Source: Flavisolibacter longurius (GTDB taxonomy: Bacteria; Bacteroidota; Bacteroidia; Chitinophagales; Chitinophagaceae). From it: a stretch of 64,000 bases of DNA. The notes under the pieces are model-generated. The model searched no databases and was not told the DNA's origin. It worked only from the letters and a program-made list of their open reading frames with translations. Made by a program: the position numbers and the translations under genes. Within the stretch, counting starts at the first letter, position 1. Each line of letters starts with the position of its first letter. Shown piece by piece: positions 52,351-62,363 of this stretch. The DNA lies in contig JABUMY010000021.1 in NCBI GenBank assembly GCA_013327885.1, positions 1 through 64,000 on the forward strand. Direction: 5' to 3'.

Positions 52351-53484
52351 TTAGTTCTCGAACGGGTGCTCTACGGCAGGGATCTTCAGCCCGATAAGCT
52401 TATTGATGCTTTTCAGGTTTTTCAGTTCCTGGCTGCCATCGCAAAACGAGATGGCCATTCCGGAGGCACCGGCACGGCCTGTACGGCCAATGCGGTGAAC
52501 GTAGGTTTCAGGCACATCGGGCAGGTCGTAATTGATCACATGCTCCAGGGCATCTACGTCAATGCCTCTTGCGGCAATGTCGGTAGCCACCAGCACTTTC
52601 AGCTTGCCACTCTTGAAATTTGAAAGGGCATTCTGCCGTGCCGATTGCGATTTATCGCCATGGATAGCATCGGCCTTCACATTCGCTTTTTTCAGGTGCT
52701 TGGCAATTTTATCGGCACCGTGCTTGGTACGGGTGAAAAGCAAAGTGCGTTTGATATTTTGCTGGTCAAGCAGGTGCAGAAGCAGGGTGTTTTTTTGTGC
52801 TTTGGGTACAAAATAAACGGCTTGCTCGATCTTTTCAACCGTGGAAGAAACGGGGGTAACTTCAACTCGCACCGGCGACTGCATCAGCGAAGAAGCCAGC
52901 TGTGCGATCTCCTTGGGCATGGTAGCCGAGAACAGCATCGTTTGCTTTTCTTTGGGAAGCTGGCGCACCACTTTGCGTACGTCATGAATAAAACCCATGT
53001 CCAGCATGCGGTCGGCTTCGTCCAGCACAAAAATTTCCAGGTAATCGAGGTGCACATAACCCTGGTTCATCAGGTCGAGCAGGCGGCCCGGCGTGGCGAT
53101 CAGGATGTCAACCCCGTTGCGCAGGGAAATGGTCTGTTGTGTTTGCGGCACGCCGCCAAAAATCACTTCGTGTTTCAGGCCCAAAAAGCGGCCGTAGCTT
53201 TCAAAGCTTTCGCTGATCTGAACGGCAAGCTCGCGGGTTGGCGTCAGCACCATCGCCCTGGTATGGCGATAACCTTTTGGAAGCGGGGCGGCTGCCAGCC
53301 GTTGCAAAATGGGAATGGCAAAAGCGGCCGTTTTACCGGTACCGGTTTGGGCCAGGCCCAGGATATCGTTACCCTCTAAGGCTTGCGGAATGGCTTGTTG
53401 TTGAATAGGGGTGGGAGTGGTGTATTGTTCTTTTTTGAGCGCCTTTAATACGGGCTCAATCAAACCTAATTGTTCAAATAACAT
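52351..53484 (-). CDS. DEAD-box RNA helicase, RhlE type
   Basis: 377 residues, an essentially bare helicase core without the usual basic C-terminal tail. Motifs: [11 protein letters not shown] (Q motif), AQTGTGKT (I), PTRELAVQ (Ia), [22 protein letters not shown] (II), FSATMPKEI (III), [14 protein letters not shown] (IV), [12 protein letters not shown] (V), [12 protein letters not shown] (VI). Remodels RNA or assists ribosome assembly; RhlE-like genes are often cold-induced in Bacteroidota. It is divergent from a cold-shock-domain gene, which fits joint cold regulation. Confidence 0.95.
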   Translation of the reverse strand: MLFEQLGLIEPVLKALKKEQYTTPTPIQQQAIPQALEGNDILGLAQTGTGKTAAFAIPILQRLAAAPLPKGYRHTRAMVLTPTRELAVQISESFESYGRFLGLKHEVIFGGVPQTQQTISLRNGVDILIATPGRLLDLMNQGYVHLDYLEIFVLDEADRMLDMGFIHDVRKVVRQLPKEKQTMLFSATMPKEIAQLASSLMQSPVRVEVTPVSSTVEKIEQAVYFVPKAQKNTLLLHLLDQQNIKRTLLFTRTKHGADKIAKHLKKANVKADAIHGDKSQSARQNALSNFKSGKLKVLVATDIAARGIDVDALEHVINYDLPDVPETYVHRIGRTGRAGASGMAISFCDGSQELKNLKSINKLIGLKIPAVEHPFEN

Positions 53485-53734
53485 TTCTGTTTTGTTTTGT
53501 AATAAAAAATTGCTCGTTGGAGCGTTGGTCTCTTTTGAAGGACCAGATGAGCTTCTACGGAAAGGGGAAGAAATTTATCAAGTCAGCAACGAAGAGGTAG
53601 CAAAGATAGGTTTTCTTCTGTGAATGCTTTGATAAAGGAAGCGAACTAAAAAAGAAAAGCAAAATCTGGGTGGGCAGTTGCTGAACCTAAGCCGGAAGGC
53701 CGTATCTTCATTTGAAACAAACTTTTATTACTAC

Positions 53735-54187
53735 ATGGCAAGATCGAGTCAGTCTTTCAATAAGCGGGAAAAAGAAAAACAAAAAGCAAAAGAGCGGCAG
53801 GAAAAACGTGAGCGGGCCGAGGAACGCAAGGCAAATGCAAAAAAAGGAGCAGCGCTGGAAGACATGATGGCCTATATTGATGAGAACGGGAACCTATCCT
53901 CCACACCTCCCGATCCATCCAAAAAACAAACCTTTAATGCCGAGGACATCGAGATCGGTGTACCCAAATACCAGGCGGAGGAAGAAGATCCCATCCGTAC
54001 CGGTACGGTCAATTTTTTCAATACAACAAAAGGCTTTGGCTTTATCCGCGACGCCAAGTCCGGTGAAAGCATATTTGTGCACGCCAGCCAGCTGTCGGCA
54101 CCGCTGAACGAAGGCGAAAAAGTGAAATTTGAAGTAGAGCGGGGCCCCAAAGGTCTTGTGGCGGTAAACGTGCAAAAAGGCGGGTAA
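53735..54187 (+). CDS. Cold-shock-domain protein with charged N-terminal extension
   Basis: 150 residues from ATG 53735; the frame is open upstream to 53678. Residues ~10-40 are a Lys/Glu/Arg-rich helix (KREKEKQKAKERQEKRERAE) likely to form a coiled coil or bind RNA. The cold-shock domain is at ~86-150: RTGTVNFFNTTKGFGFIRDA with RNP1 KGFGFI (99-104) and RNP2 IFVHAS (113-118). Canonical cold-shock proteins lack such an extension. Divergent partner is the RhlE-type helicase. Confidence 0.92.
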   Translation: MARSSQSFNKREKEKQKAKERQEKRERAEERKANAKKGAALEDMMAYIDENGNLSSTPPDPSKKQTFNAEDIEIGVPKYQAEEEDPIRTGTVNFFNTTKGFGFIRDAKSGESIFVHASQLSAPLNEGEKVKFEVERGPKGLVAVNVQKGG

Positions 54188-54288
54188 ATACTCCATTTTT
54201 GGAGCTTTTCGCGAGGACAGTTATAAGCGCCATCTAATTCGATTCCACCCGAACGAATTTATAACAACAAGATTTCGGACCATATTTT

Positions 54289-54316
54289 AAAGCACGGTAC
54301 AAACCGTGCTTTTTTA
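54289..54316 (+). terminator. Terminator after the cold-shock-domain gene
   Basis: AGCACGGT-ACAA-ACCGTGCT followed by TTTTTTATG. Confidence 0.92.
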
Positions 54317-54545
54317 TGATCATGCCCTGGTTTCAGGCAAGGCCTGTGTCGGCTAGCCATTCCCGTTACTTTCCCGTTATGGTCAAAAGCAGAACCTTTT
54401 GCGAGGTTACCTGGGCAGAAATCAGTGAAAATGAAGGCACCAATTCCTGCATCCTTCTTCTTTTGAGATGAGGAAGATTTAGCTTAAAGCGGCTAAGGTA
54501 TTTATGCATTAAGCTGCAATCTTCTGTTAGCAAACGCTAACCCAA

Positions 54546-54572
54546 AAAATATCCCAATATCTCAATCTCCTC
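54546..54572. repeat. ATATCC-type repeat at the end of the ROK gene
   Basis: AAAATATCCCAATATCTCAA followed by TCTCC, two bases from the ROK stop codon. Same placement and family as 16871-16902 and 47288-47322. Confidence 0.68.
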
Positions 54573-54573
54573 C

Positions 54574-55809
54574 TTACTCCCCACCATTCGTGGCAAACAC
54601 CTTGTTCCTCGCCATCAGGCAGCCGCCGATCACACCGGCCTTTTCGCCCAGCTTCGACATTTTCAATTGCGAGTCATTGTTCACAAGGCTGAGGGAATAT
54701 TTGTTCAGCGCACTTTTTAGCGGCAGGCGAATGTAGTCGCCGGTTTGCGCCATGGTGCCGCCAAGGATCACCAGCTCGGGGTTAAAGATGTTGATCAGCA
54801 CCGCCAGGCCTTTGCCGATCTTTTCACCCACGGTGGCAATCAGCTCTATGGCCAGCATGTCGTCGTTCTGCGCCGCTTCAATAATGTCCTGCAGCTTTAC
54901 TTCTTCGATGTCTTTGTATTTGTGCAGGATCTGCGAGGTAGAGCCTTCGCGGATCTTTTCCTTGAACATCCGCACCAGCGCACTGCCCGAGGCTTCGGTT
55001 TCAAGGCACCCTTTTTTACCGCAATGGCAGATCAATTCGTTGTTGAAAAAAGGAATGTGGCCAAACTCGCCGCTGAACCCCGATTTGCCGTAATACACTT
55101 TGCCATCGACCAAGATGCCCAGGCCAATGCCGTAATCGAGGTTTACAAACAGAACATTCCGCTCGTTGTTCACCACGCCAAAATAAAATTCGCCGTAGGC
55201 CATGGCCCTGGAATCGTTTTCGAGGAAGGTTTTAATGCCCAGCCGCGACTCGATGGTCTTGGTCAGCGGCTCTTCGTGGAAATGGAAAAAGCTGTAGCTG
55301 TAGCCGCTGGCGTTGTTGATCCGGCCCGAAAGGTTCACCCCGATACCCAGGATCTTGTCACGAACAATGGCCGATTCCTCTAAAAAATCCTCGATCACCC
55401 GGATCAGTTCTTCAAACGATTCGGTGGTATTCTCCAGTTTATAAGGTACATCTTCTTTGATGGTCACCAGGTTCTTTTTAAAGTCAAGCAGCCCGATGTT
55501 GATGGAAAAACGCTTGATATCGACACCTACAAAAAAGGCCGCTTCCGAAACGAGCCCGTACATGCTGGCCCGCCGGCCGCCGGTGGAATCTACCTTGCCA
55601 TAGTCTTTGATCAACCCGTCCTGGATTAGTTCATTCACGAGGTTGATGATCTTGGGTGTGCTGATGTTGAGTTCTTTGTTCAGGTCGGCGATGGTGGTGT
55701 TGCCTACGGTATCGAGGTAAGAAATGATGGCCCGCTTGAGTGATTTGTTTTTATAGGCGACCCCAATTGCATTCTCATCCGAAAAAACTTCTAAAAGCAG
55801 GTTTGGCAT
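54574..55809 (-). CDS. ROK-family transcriptional regulator
   Basis: 411 residues. An N-terminal winged helix (about 25-85: ADLNKELNISTPKIINLVNE) precedes the ROK sugar-kinase-like domain: VGVDIKRFSINIGLLDF, GIGVNLSGRINNASG, LVNLDYGIGLGILVDGKVYY, and the zinc motif GHIPFFNNELICHCGKKGCL around 252-271. Proteins of the NagC/Mlc branch bind a sugar or sugar phosphate and repress uptake genes. It is divergent from the AGE epimerase operon, which is the likely target. Confidence 0.94.
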   Translation of the reverse strand: MPNLLLEVFSDENAIGVAYKNKSLKRAIISYLDTVGNTTIADLNKELNISTPKIINLVNELIQDGLIKDYGKVDSTGGRRASMYGLVSEAAFFVGVDIKRFSINIGLLDFKKNLVTIKEDVPYKLENTTESFEELIRVIEDFLEESAIVRDKILGIGVNLSGRINNASGYSYSFFHFHEEPLTKTIESRLGIKTFLENDSRAMAYGEFYFGVVNNERNVLFVNLDYGIGLGILVDGKVYYGKSGFSGEFGHIPFFNNELICHCGKKGCLETEASGSALVRMFKEKIREGSTSQILHKYKDIEEVKLQDIIEAAQNDDMLAIELIATVGEKIGKGLAVLINIFNPELVILGGTMAQTGDYIRLPLKSALNKYSLSLVNNDSQLKMSKLGEKAGVIGGCLMARNKVFATNGGE

Positions 55810-55874
55810 GTAAGCGTTATTTATCGTAAAAATCGGGAAAAGTTTTTATGTAAAGCAAGGTAATAATCATGTAC

Positions 55875-55890
55875 TAAATAAAAATATTTA
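55875..55890. promoter_or_regulatory. Candidate operator between the ROK and AGE genes
   Basis: TAAATA-AAAA-TATTTA, an inverted repeat in the 139-bp divergent intergenic region. The region is very A/T rich, so chance is possible. Confidence 0.3.
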
Positions 55891-55948
55891 AAAAGTATTT
55901 GGCAGTTAATAAAATAATTACAAAATTCGGGCAGTAAAAAGCTGCTAG

Positions 55949-57142
55949 ATGAATGAATTTGACATTGCACCCGTTGAAAAAAGATCCGCACTCGGTACGT
56001 ACGCAGCAAGCTATAAAACTGAATTGCTGAACAATGTGCTCCCTTTCTGGATGCAGCACAGTCCCGACCACCAAAATGGTGGCTATTTCACTTGCCTGAA
56101 CCGGGACGGAAGTGTTTTTGACCGCGACAAGTTTATGTGGTTACAAGGCAGAGGCGTTTGGTGCTTCAGCCATATGTATAACAATGTGGAACGCCGGCAG
56201 GAGTGGCTGGACATGGCCCTCGTTGGTGCCGACTTTATGAAAAAGTACGGCCGGGATAAAAATGGGGCCTGGTACTTTTCCCTCACAGCCGAAGGTTTGC
56301 CCTTGGTGCAGCCCTACAATATTTTCAGCGATTGCTTTGCTACCATGGGTTTTGCCTCCCTCGACAAAGCATCTCCCTCAGATGAATACAAAGAAATTGC
56401 CCTCACAACTTTTGAAAATATTTTAAAAAGAAAGGATAACTGGAAGGGTCTTTACAATAAGGCCTACCCGGGTACCCGTCCGCTGCGCAATTTCAGCCTG
56501 CCCATGATCCTGAGCAACCTGTCGCTGGAGATGGAGCACCTGTTGGGCGCCGCAAGGGTAAATGAGCTGGCGGAAGAAGTGATCCAGGAGGTGATGGAAG
56601 TGTTTTACCAGCCGCAAATGGGATTGATCCTTGAAAACGTAGACCCCGCCGGCAACTTTATCGACTGCTTTGAAGGACGGATGATCAATCCCGGCCATGG
56701 CATTGAGGCCATGTGGTTTATTATGGACCTGGGCCAGCGTCTGAACAATCCTGCCCTTGTTCAAAAGGCCTGCAGCATTATGCTTGACACCCTGGAATAT
56801 GGCTGGGACAAAGAGTATGAAGGCATTTTTTATTTCCTCGATGCAAAAGGGGCACCGCCACAGCAACTCGAATGGGACCAAAAGCTCTGGTGGGTACACG
56901 TAGAAACCCTGGTAGCCCTGGCCAAAGGTTACAAACTGACAGGCGATGAACGCTGCCGCACCTGGTTTGAAAAGGTGCACAACTATTCCTGGGAAAAATT
57001 CAGGGACCCCGCTTACGGTGAATGGTATGGTTACCTCAACCGCCGTGGCGAAGTGCTGCTGCCGCTGAAAGGCGGGAAGTGGAAGGGCTGCTTCCATGTG
57101 CCCCGTGCCCTTTACCAGGTTTGGCAAACCCTGGAGAAATAG
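55949..57142 (+). CDS. AGE-family epimerase/isomerase
   Basis: 397 residues, an (alpha/alpha)6-barrel of the N-acylglucosamine 2-epimerase family. Visible landmarks: NVLPFWMQHSPDHQNGGYFT, KFMWLQGRGVWCFSHMYN, NFSLPMILSNLSLEMEHL, RMINPGHGIEAMWFIMDLG (His of the catalytic pair), KLWWVHVETLVALAKGYKLT and KGCFHVPRALYQVW. Members interconvert GlcNAc/ManNAc or epimerise mannose- or cellobiose-type sugars. With the adjacent ROK regulator and SusC/SusD genes, an amino-sugar or sialic-acid pathway is plausible but not proven. Confidence 0.93.
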   Translation: MNEFDIAPVEKRSALGTYAASYKTELLNNVLPFWMQHSPDHQNGGYFTCLNRDGSVFDRDKFMWLQGRGVWCFSHMYNNVERRQEWLDMALVGADFMKKYGRDKNGAWYFSLTAEGLPLVQPYNIFSDCFATMGFASLDKASPSDEYKEIALTTFENILKRKDNWKGLYNKAYPGTRPLRNFSLPMILSNLSLEMEHLLGAARVNELAEEVIQEVMEVFYQPQMGLILENVDPAGNFIDCFEGRMINPGHGIEAMWFIMDLGQRLNNPALVQKACSIMLDTLEYGWDKEYEGIFYFLDAKGAPPQQLEWDQKLWWVHVETLVALAKGYKLTGDERCRTWFEKVHNYSWEKFRDPAYGEWYGYLNRRGEVLLPLKGGKWKGCFHVPRALYQVWQTLEK

Positions 57143-57216
57143 CCCGGTTTGGCCCCGGCAGAACCGACAACGAAGAACAGACGAATCCGATAATATTTAA
57201 AACCGGTTGTAAGCGA

Positions 57217-59079
57217 ATGATAAAGAAGTTTTTCCTGCTTGTAGTAAGCGTCTATAACCTAAGCGGCCAGGCGCAAAAAACCCTCACCACCGATGTGCTG
57301 GTGATTGGTGGCGGCACGGGTGGCACGGCTGCCGGCATCCAGAGTGCAAGGCTGGGTGCAAAGACAATCATCGTAGAAAGCACACCCTGGCTGGGTGGCA
57401 TGATCTCCGCGGCCGGTGTATCGGCAGTGGATGGTAACCACCGACTGCCATCAGGACTGTGGGCCGAATTCCGCAGCCGGTTGTACAAACGCTATGGCGG
57501 TCCGGAAGCCCTGGAAACCGGCTGGGTCAGCAATACACTTTTTGAGCCCCGTGTGGCCGACAGCATTTTTAAAAGTATGGCTGGCGCCGAAAAGGACCTC
57601 TCGATCTATTTCAATCATGTTTTTACTGCTGTAACAAAAAAGGACAACCGGCTGGAAGCGGTCACTTTTACCAACAAAGCCAACGGCAAAACGCTTACCA
57701 TCAGGGCGAAAACCTTTATCGATGCCACGGAGCTGGGTGATGTGATAAAAGCTGCCGGCATCCCGTACGACCTGGGTATGGAATCGGGGGAGATTACCGG
57801 TGAAAAAGTAGGCGTTACCGAAACCAACAACATTGTTCAGGACCTGACCTATGTAGCCGTTTTAAAAGATTACGGCAAAGGCGCCAATAAATCCATTCCC
57901 AAACCCGCCAATTACGACCCAGCCGAATTTGACGCCGCCTGCACCGATTATTACATCGACAAAACAAAAAGGGCACCCACGGTAGATGCGCTGAAAATGC
58001 TGGAATACGGCAAGCTTCCCAACAACAAATACATGCTCAACTGGCCGCTAAGCGGCAACGACACCTACTTAAATGTAGTGGAGATGACTGAGGCTGAGCG
58101 GGAAAAAGAGCTGGTGAAAGCAAAAGAAACCACCAGGCGCTTTATTTATTTTATCCAGCAGCAACTGGGCTTTAAGCACCTGGGCCTGGCCGATGATGAA
58201 TTTCCTACCAAAGACAGGTTTGCGCTGATACCTTATCACCGCGAAGGCCGCCGGGTGAAAGGCCTGGTTCGTTTTACCATGCGCCACATTGCCGAGCCGT
58301 TTGCCTATGGCGACCCGCTTTACCGTACGGGCATCTCTGTTGGCGATTATCCCATCGATCATCACCACAAAAAAAACCTGGCGGCACCGCAGCACCTGGA
58401 GTTTTATCCCATACCGTCTTTTAACGTACCCCTGGGTGCGCTGATCCCTCAAAATTTTGACAACCTTGTTGTTGCCGAAAAAGGCATTTCGGTCAGTAAT
58501 GTTGTCAACGGCACCACCCGCCTGCAACCTTGTGTGTTGCTGACAGGGCAGGCCGCCGGCACCCTGGCTGCCATCAGTGCACAGCAGGCGGCAGCCTTGC
58601 AAACCGTACCGGTTCGCACAGTGCAGCAAAAGCTGTTGCAGACCGGTGCTTACCTCATGCCTTACATCGATGTAACGCCGGACAACCCGTTTTTTGAAGC
58701 GATCCAGAAAGTGGGGGCTACCGGTATTTTAAAAGGAGCCGGTGTGCCCTACAAATGGGCCAACCAAACCTGGTTTTACCCCGAACAGCCGCTAAGCCAG
58801 TATGACCTGGCAGAAGGCCTGCGACCTTATTACGCTTCATTGGAAAATTACCTCGATGCCTCCGGTGAAATGCTGACGCTGCAATCGGCACTGAAGCTTT
58901 TTGCTGCAGCGGGTGTAAAGCTTCAAGCAGAAAAAGTGATGGCCGACTGGAAGCAAGTGCAAAAGGGACAAGCACTGGCTGAAAACACGGTGTTGAACCG
59001 GCAAGCCATTGCCTGGCTGATAGACCATTACCTGAAGCCTTTTGAAAGACCTGTGAATCACAAAGGCGAGGTGCAATAA
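57217..59079 (+). CDS. Exported FAD-dependent oxidoreductase
   Basis: 620 residues from ATG 57217, where a signal peptide (MIKKFFLLVVSVYNLSGQAQ) begins; the frame is open to 57022. FAD Rossmann motif VLVIGGGTGGTAAGIQSARL, then TPWLGGMISAAGVSAVDG, ATELGDVIKAAGIPYDLGME and a C-terminal FAD-contact GTTRLQPCVLLTGQAAGTLA. This is the large FAD_oxidored class found in Bacteroidota polysaccharide loci. The export signal is notable. It lies 74 bp after the AGE epimerase and 76 bp before susC. Substrate unknown. Confidence 0.9.
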   Translation: MIKKFFLLVVSVYNLSGQAQKTLTTDVLVIGGGTGGTAAGIQSARLGAKTIIVESTPWLGGMISAAGVSAVDGNHRLPSGLWAEFRSRLYKRYGGPEALETGWVSNTLFEPRVADSIFKSMAGAEKDLSIYFNHVFTAVTKKDNRLEAVTFTNKANGKTLTIRAKTFIDATELGDVIKAAGIPYDLGMESGEITGEKVGVTETNNIVQDLTYVAVLKDYGKGANKSIPKPANYDPAEFDAACTDYYIDKTKRAPTVDALKMLEYGKLPNNKYMLNWPLSGNDTYLNVVEMTEAEREKELVKAKETTRRFIYFIQQQLGFKHLGLADDEFPTKDRFALIPYHREGRRVKGLVRFTMRHIAEPFAYGDPLYRTGISVGDYPIDHHHKKNLAAPQHLEFYPIPSFNVPLGALIPQNFDNLVVAEKGISVSNVVNGTTRLQPCVLLTGQAAGTLAAISAQQAAALQTVPVRTVQQKLLQTGAYLMPYIDVTPDNPFFEAIQKVGATGILKGAGVPYKWANQTWFYPEQPLSQYDLAEGLRPYYASLENYLDASGEMLTLQSALKLFAAAGVKLQAEKVMADWKQVQKGQALAENTVLNRQAIAWLIDHYLKPFERPVNHKGEVQ

Positions 59080-59155
59080 GCTCTTTGGATCCGAACAAAA
59101 ACGTTCTCTCTGATTCGTAATTATAAATTTTAGTTTAACCCAACTTGATTGTTGT

Positions 59156-62100
59156 ATGAGCAAATTCAAACCCCTCTATTGGGTACGCTGCTGGGTACTG
59201 CTTGCTATGTTACTAAGTCTGCCAGGCGGTGCACTCTTTGCGCAAACCCGTACGGTCAATGGAACCGTATCAAACACAACTGCCGAACCCCTTGGCGGCG
59301 CCTCGGTCACTGTTAGCGGAACGGCAACCACTGTACAAACCAGCGCCGATGGCCGCTTTACCATTGCCCTGCCTTCCGACAAAGGCAGCCTGGTGATCAG
59401 CATGGTCGGTTACGCTTCGCAAACTTTGGCGGTAACAGCCGGGCAAACCGTGCAGGTGGTTTTGGCCGAAGCCCAAAGCAAAATGGAAGAAGTGGTGGTG
59501 GTAGGCTATGGCCGCCAGCGCCGCGGAACCCTTACCGGCTCGGTAGCACAAATCAATGGTGCTGAACTGAAAAAAGCCCCCGCCATTAACCTGTCCAACG
59601 TACTGGCCGGCCGTTTGCCCGGTCTTACCGTCATGCAGCAATCCGGCCGCCCGGGTTTTGACGATGCTACGCTGCGCATCCGCGGTATCAACACCACGGG
59701 AGCATCCACACCCATGATCATTGTTGATGGCGTGCAGCGTTCCTTCAGCAACCTCGATCCAAACGAAATTGAAAACATCACCATCTTAAAAGATGCGGCT
59801 GCTGCCGCCGTTTATGGTTTGCAAGCTGCCGGTGGTGTTATCCTTGTTACCACCAAGCGTGGTTTGAACAAAAAGGCCACTGTTACGTATGATGCCTCCG
59901 TTAGTTTGAACTCGCTGACCCGTTTTCCCAAATTCCTGAACGGTGCCGATTATATGTATTGGTATAAAAGGGGAGAAGAACTTGACAACGAATACCTGAT
60001 GCACATCAATGGCAATCCCATTCCGTATACGTATACCGACGAAGAGATTGATGCCATGCAGAAAGGCACCAACACCAACCCGTTCTATGGCAATACCGAC
60101 TGGATTGGTGAACTGCTGGGCAAAAACAGCCTGACGCAACACCACAACGTTACCGTTCGTGGTGGTAACGAGTCGGTGAAATATTTTACCTCCATAGGTA
60201 TGCTTGACCAGGAAGGTGTTGTACGCAACAACGATTTCAAGCGTTTTAACATGCGTTCGAACCTTGACTTTACCCTGAGCAGCATTTTCTCTGGTGCCAT
60301 CGACCTGGGTGCCCGTAAAGAAGACCGGAAAAGCACCGGCATTGCGGCAGATAACGGGGCGTACATGAACCCCTTTTTCCAGGCGGTACGTACCCTGCCC
60401 AATATCCCGATGTATACGCCGGAAGGTATTCCCGCCGCCAGCCGTGCCGGTGCCGGTGTGGTCAATCCCATTGCTGCCCTCGATAACAGCGGTTACCAGA
60501 AATACGAAACAACCGTACTGCAAACCAACCTGAGTCTGAGCGCTAAAATTCCGTTCATCAAAGGGCTGACAGCAAAAATGCTCTTTGGTTACGACCGTAC
60601 CAACCAGTTGTTTAAATCCTGGCTGCAGCCTTACGAGATGATGGTTCGGGAACGAAGTGCCAGCGGCTGGTACTGGGCAAAATCACTGCCTCCCGGAATT
60701 ACCGTGAATACGTTGCGCCAAAGCAATTCGGTCAGCACAAGAGAAACCCACCAGGGCCAGCTCAATTACGAGAACCGCTTTGGCGATCATGACGTAAAAG
60801 GATTGTTCGTTTACGAATATTCGCAAACCGATGGCAACGCCTTTTCTACCGGTGCCCGCAATTTTGCACTGACTGATCTGCACGAGATCAACTACGGCAG
60901 CAAGGATGTGGTAGATTATATTACACCAACCGGCTCCACCGACAGAACGGCCCGTGCCGGTTACGTGGGTCGTTTGAACTATGCCTATAAAAGCAAATAC
61001 CTGGCAGAAGTGGTGGCCCGTTACGATGCCTCTTACAACTTTGCCCCTGAAAATCGTTGGGGTTGGTTCCCTGCCGCTTCATTGGGTTGGGTTGTCAGCC
61101 AGGAAGATTTCTTCGATAACCTGAGCAGGACCATTAACATGTTCAAGGTGCGTGGGTCGGCCGGTTTGCTGGGTAACGACCGCATTGGTGAGTTCCAGTA
61201 CCTGCAAACCTTCTCCCTTACCACTAGCCCTGTGGTTGTTATTGGTGGCCGGCCGGTAACAGCGCTGTACACTACGGCTGTTCCTAACCGTGATATCACC
61301 TGGGAAAAAACAACAACCTACAACGTAGGCTTTGAAGCTTCGCTGTGGAGAGGAAAGCTGGATGTGGAGTTTGATTACTTCTACAAGATCACCCGTGATA
61401 TCCTTGACAACGTTGCCGGTATTTATCCGCCTTCCGTTGGTGGTAACTTCCCCAGTGTTGTTAACCGCTCTATTGTTGACAACCGTGGTTTCGACCTGCG
61501 TCTTTCGCACCGCAACACCATTGGACGCAACTTACGGTATGGTGTAACCGGTAATTTCAACTATGCCAAAAACCGCTTGATCCGCAGGGACGTTGCCAGT
61601 GGAACGCCGGAGTGGATGAATCCTTTGGGTCGTCCGCTGGGCCAGAAGGTGGGTTATATTTCCGAAGGCCTGTTCCAGAACTGGGCCGAAGTGGATGCCT
61701 GGCCTTCTTCACCGGCCGGTGGTGCAGCGCCTGGCTTTATCAAGTACAGGGACCTGAATGGCGATGGACAGATCACACAAGGTGGCGACTTTACATTTAT
61801 TGGCCGCAGCAATTTCCCCGAGATCATGTATGGCCTGAACCTGGACCTGCAATACGGTGCGTTTGACCTGTCGGCCCTGTTCCAGGGTGCGGCCCGTGCC
61901 GATGTATCGCTAGGTGGAACCTACGAAGGCTCGGCTGGTGTGAGCGGTGTTATGGATAACACGCCGTTTACCCGCAGCTTCTACAACCTCGGTAACTCTC
62001 CTTATTACCTGATCGACCAGGCCTGGCGGCCCGACAACCCGAATGCAACACTGCCGCGTTTAACAGCAAATCGTGCAGGTTATGCCAACCACAATGGCTG

Positions 62101-62344
62101 GATGAACTCACAGTACGTAGTGAACGGCGCTTACCTGCGTTTAAAGTCAATTCAACTGGGTTTTAATGTTCCCAAGAATTTGCTGAGCCGCATCAATGTA
62201 GAGAATGTGCGTTTTTACGTGGCTGGCTTCAACCTGTTTACCTGGGATCACCTGAAGTACCTGGACCCGGAAATGCCGAACGCCAACAACGGTTTCTATC
62301 CGCAACAAAAGATGATGACCGTTGGTGCCAACTTAACATTCTAA
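59156..62344 (+). CDS. SusC/RagA-family TonB-dependent receptor, second copy
   Basis: 1062 residues. Signal peptide ends GALFAQ. Carboxypeptidase-regulatory-like domain (VNGTVSNTTAEPLGGASVTV), TonB box-like EEVVVVGYG, plug (LSNVLAGRLPGLTVMQQSGR, TPMIIVDGVQRSF, AAAAVYGLQAAGGVILVTTK) and barrel, ending MTVGANLTF. It has normal length. The SusD partner begins 19 bp after the stop. It is not a close copy of the first SusC (2300); the plug and TonB-box segments differ. Confidence 0.95.
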   Translation: MSKFKPLYWVRCWVLLAMLLSLPGGALFAQTRTVNGTVSNTTAEPLGGASVTVSGTATTVQTSADGRFTIALPSDKGSLVISMVGYASQTLAVTAGQTVQVVLAEAQSKMEEVVVVGYGRQRRGTLTGSVAQINGAELKKAPAINLSNVLAGRLPGLTVMQQSGRPGFDDATLRIRGINTTGASTPMIIVDGVQRSFSNLDPNEIENITILKDAAAAAVYGLQAAGGVILVTTKRGLNKKATVTYDASVSLNSLTRFPKFLNGADYMYWYKRGEELDNEYLMHINGNPIPYTYTDEEIDAMQKGTNTNPFYGNTDWIGELLGKNSLTQHHNVTVRGGNESVKYFTSIGMLDQEGVVRNNDFKRFNMRSNLDFTLSSIFSGAIDLGARKEDRKSTGIAADNGAYMNPFFQAVRTLPNIPMYTPEGIPAASRAGAGVVNPIAALDNSGYQKYETTVLQTNLSLSAKIPFIKGLTAKMLFGYDRTNQLFKSWLQPYEMMVRERSASGWYWAKSLPPGITVNTLRQSNSVSTRETHQGQLNYENRFGDHDVKGLFVYEYSQTDGNAFSTGARNFALTDLHEINYGSKDVVDYITPTGSTDRTARAGYVGRLNYAYKSKYLAEVVARYDASYNFAPENRWGWFPAASLGWVVSQEDFFDNLSRTINMFKVRGSAGLLGNDRIGEFQYLQTFSLTTSPVVVIGGRPVTALYTTAVPNRDITWEKTTTYNVGFEASLWRGKLDVEFDYFYKITRDILDNVAGIYPPSVGGNFPSVVNRSIVDNRGFDLRLSHRNTIGRNLRYGVTGNFNYAKNRLIRRDVASGTPEWMNPLGRPLGQKVGYISEGLFQNWAEVDAWPSSPAGGAAPGFIKYRDLNGDGQITQGGDFTFIGRSNFPEIMYGLNLDLQYGAFDLSALFQGAARADVSLGGTYEGSAGVSGVMDNTPFTRSFYNLGNSPYYLIDQAWRPDNPNATLPRLTANRAGYANHNGWMNSQYVVNGAYLRLKSIQLGFNVPKNLLSRINVENVRFYVAGFNLFTWDHLKYLDPEMPNANNGFYPQQKMMTVGANLTF

Positions 62345-62363
62345 ACTTCTCAAGTAATCTAAC

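Larger units (their letters stand above)
54188..54573. other. Gene-free stretch after the cold-shock gene
   Basis: 386 bp holding a strong terminator (54289-54316) and an ATATCC-type repeat (54546-54572); I find no gene in the rest. Confidence 0.6.
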
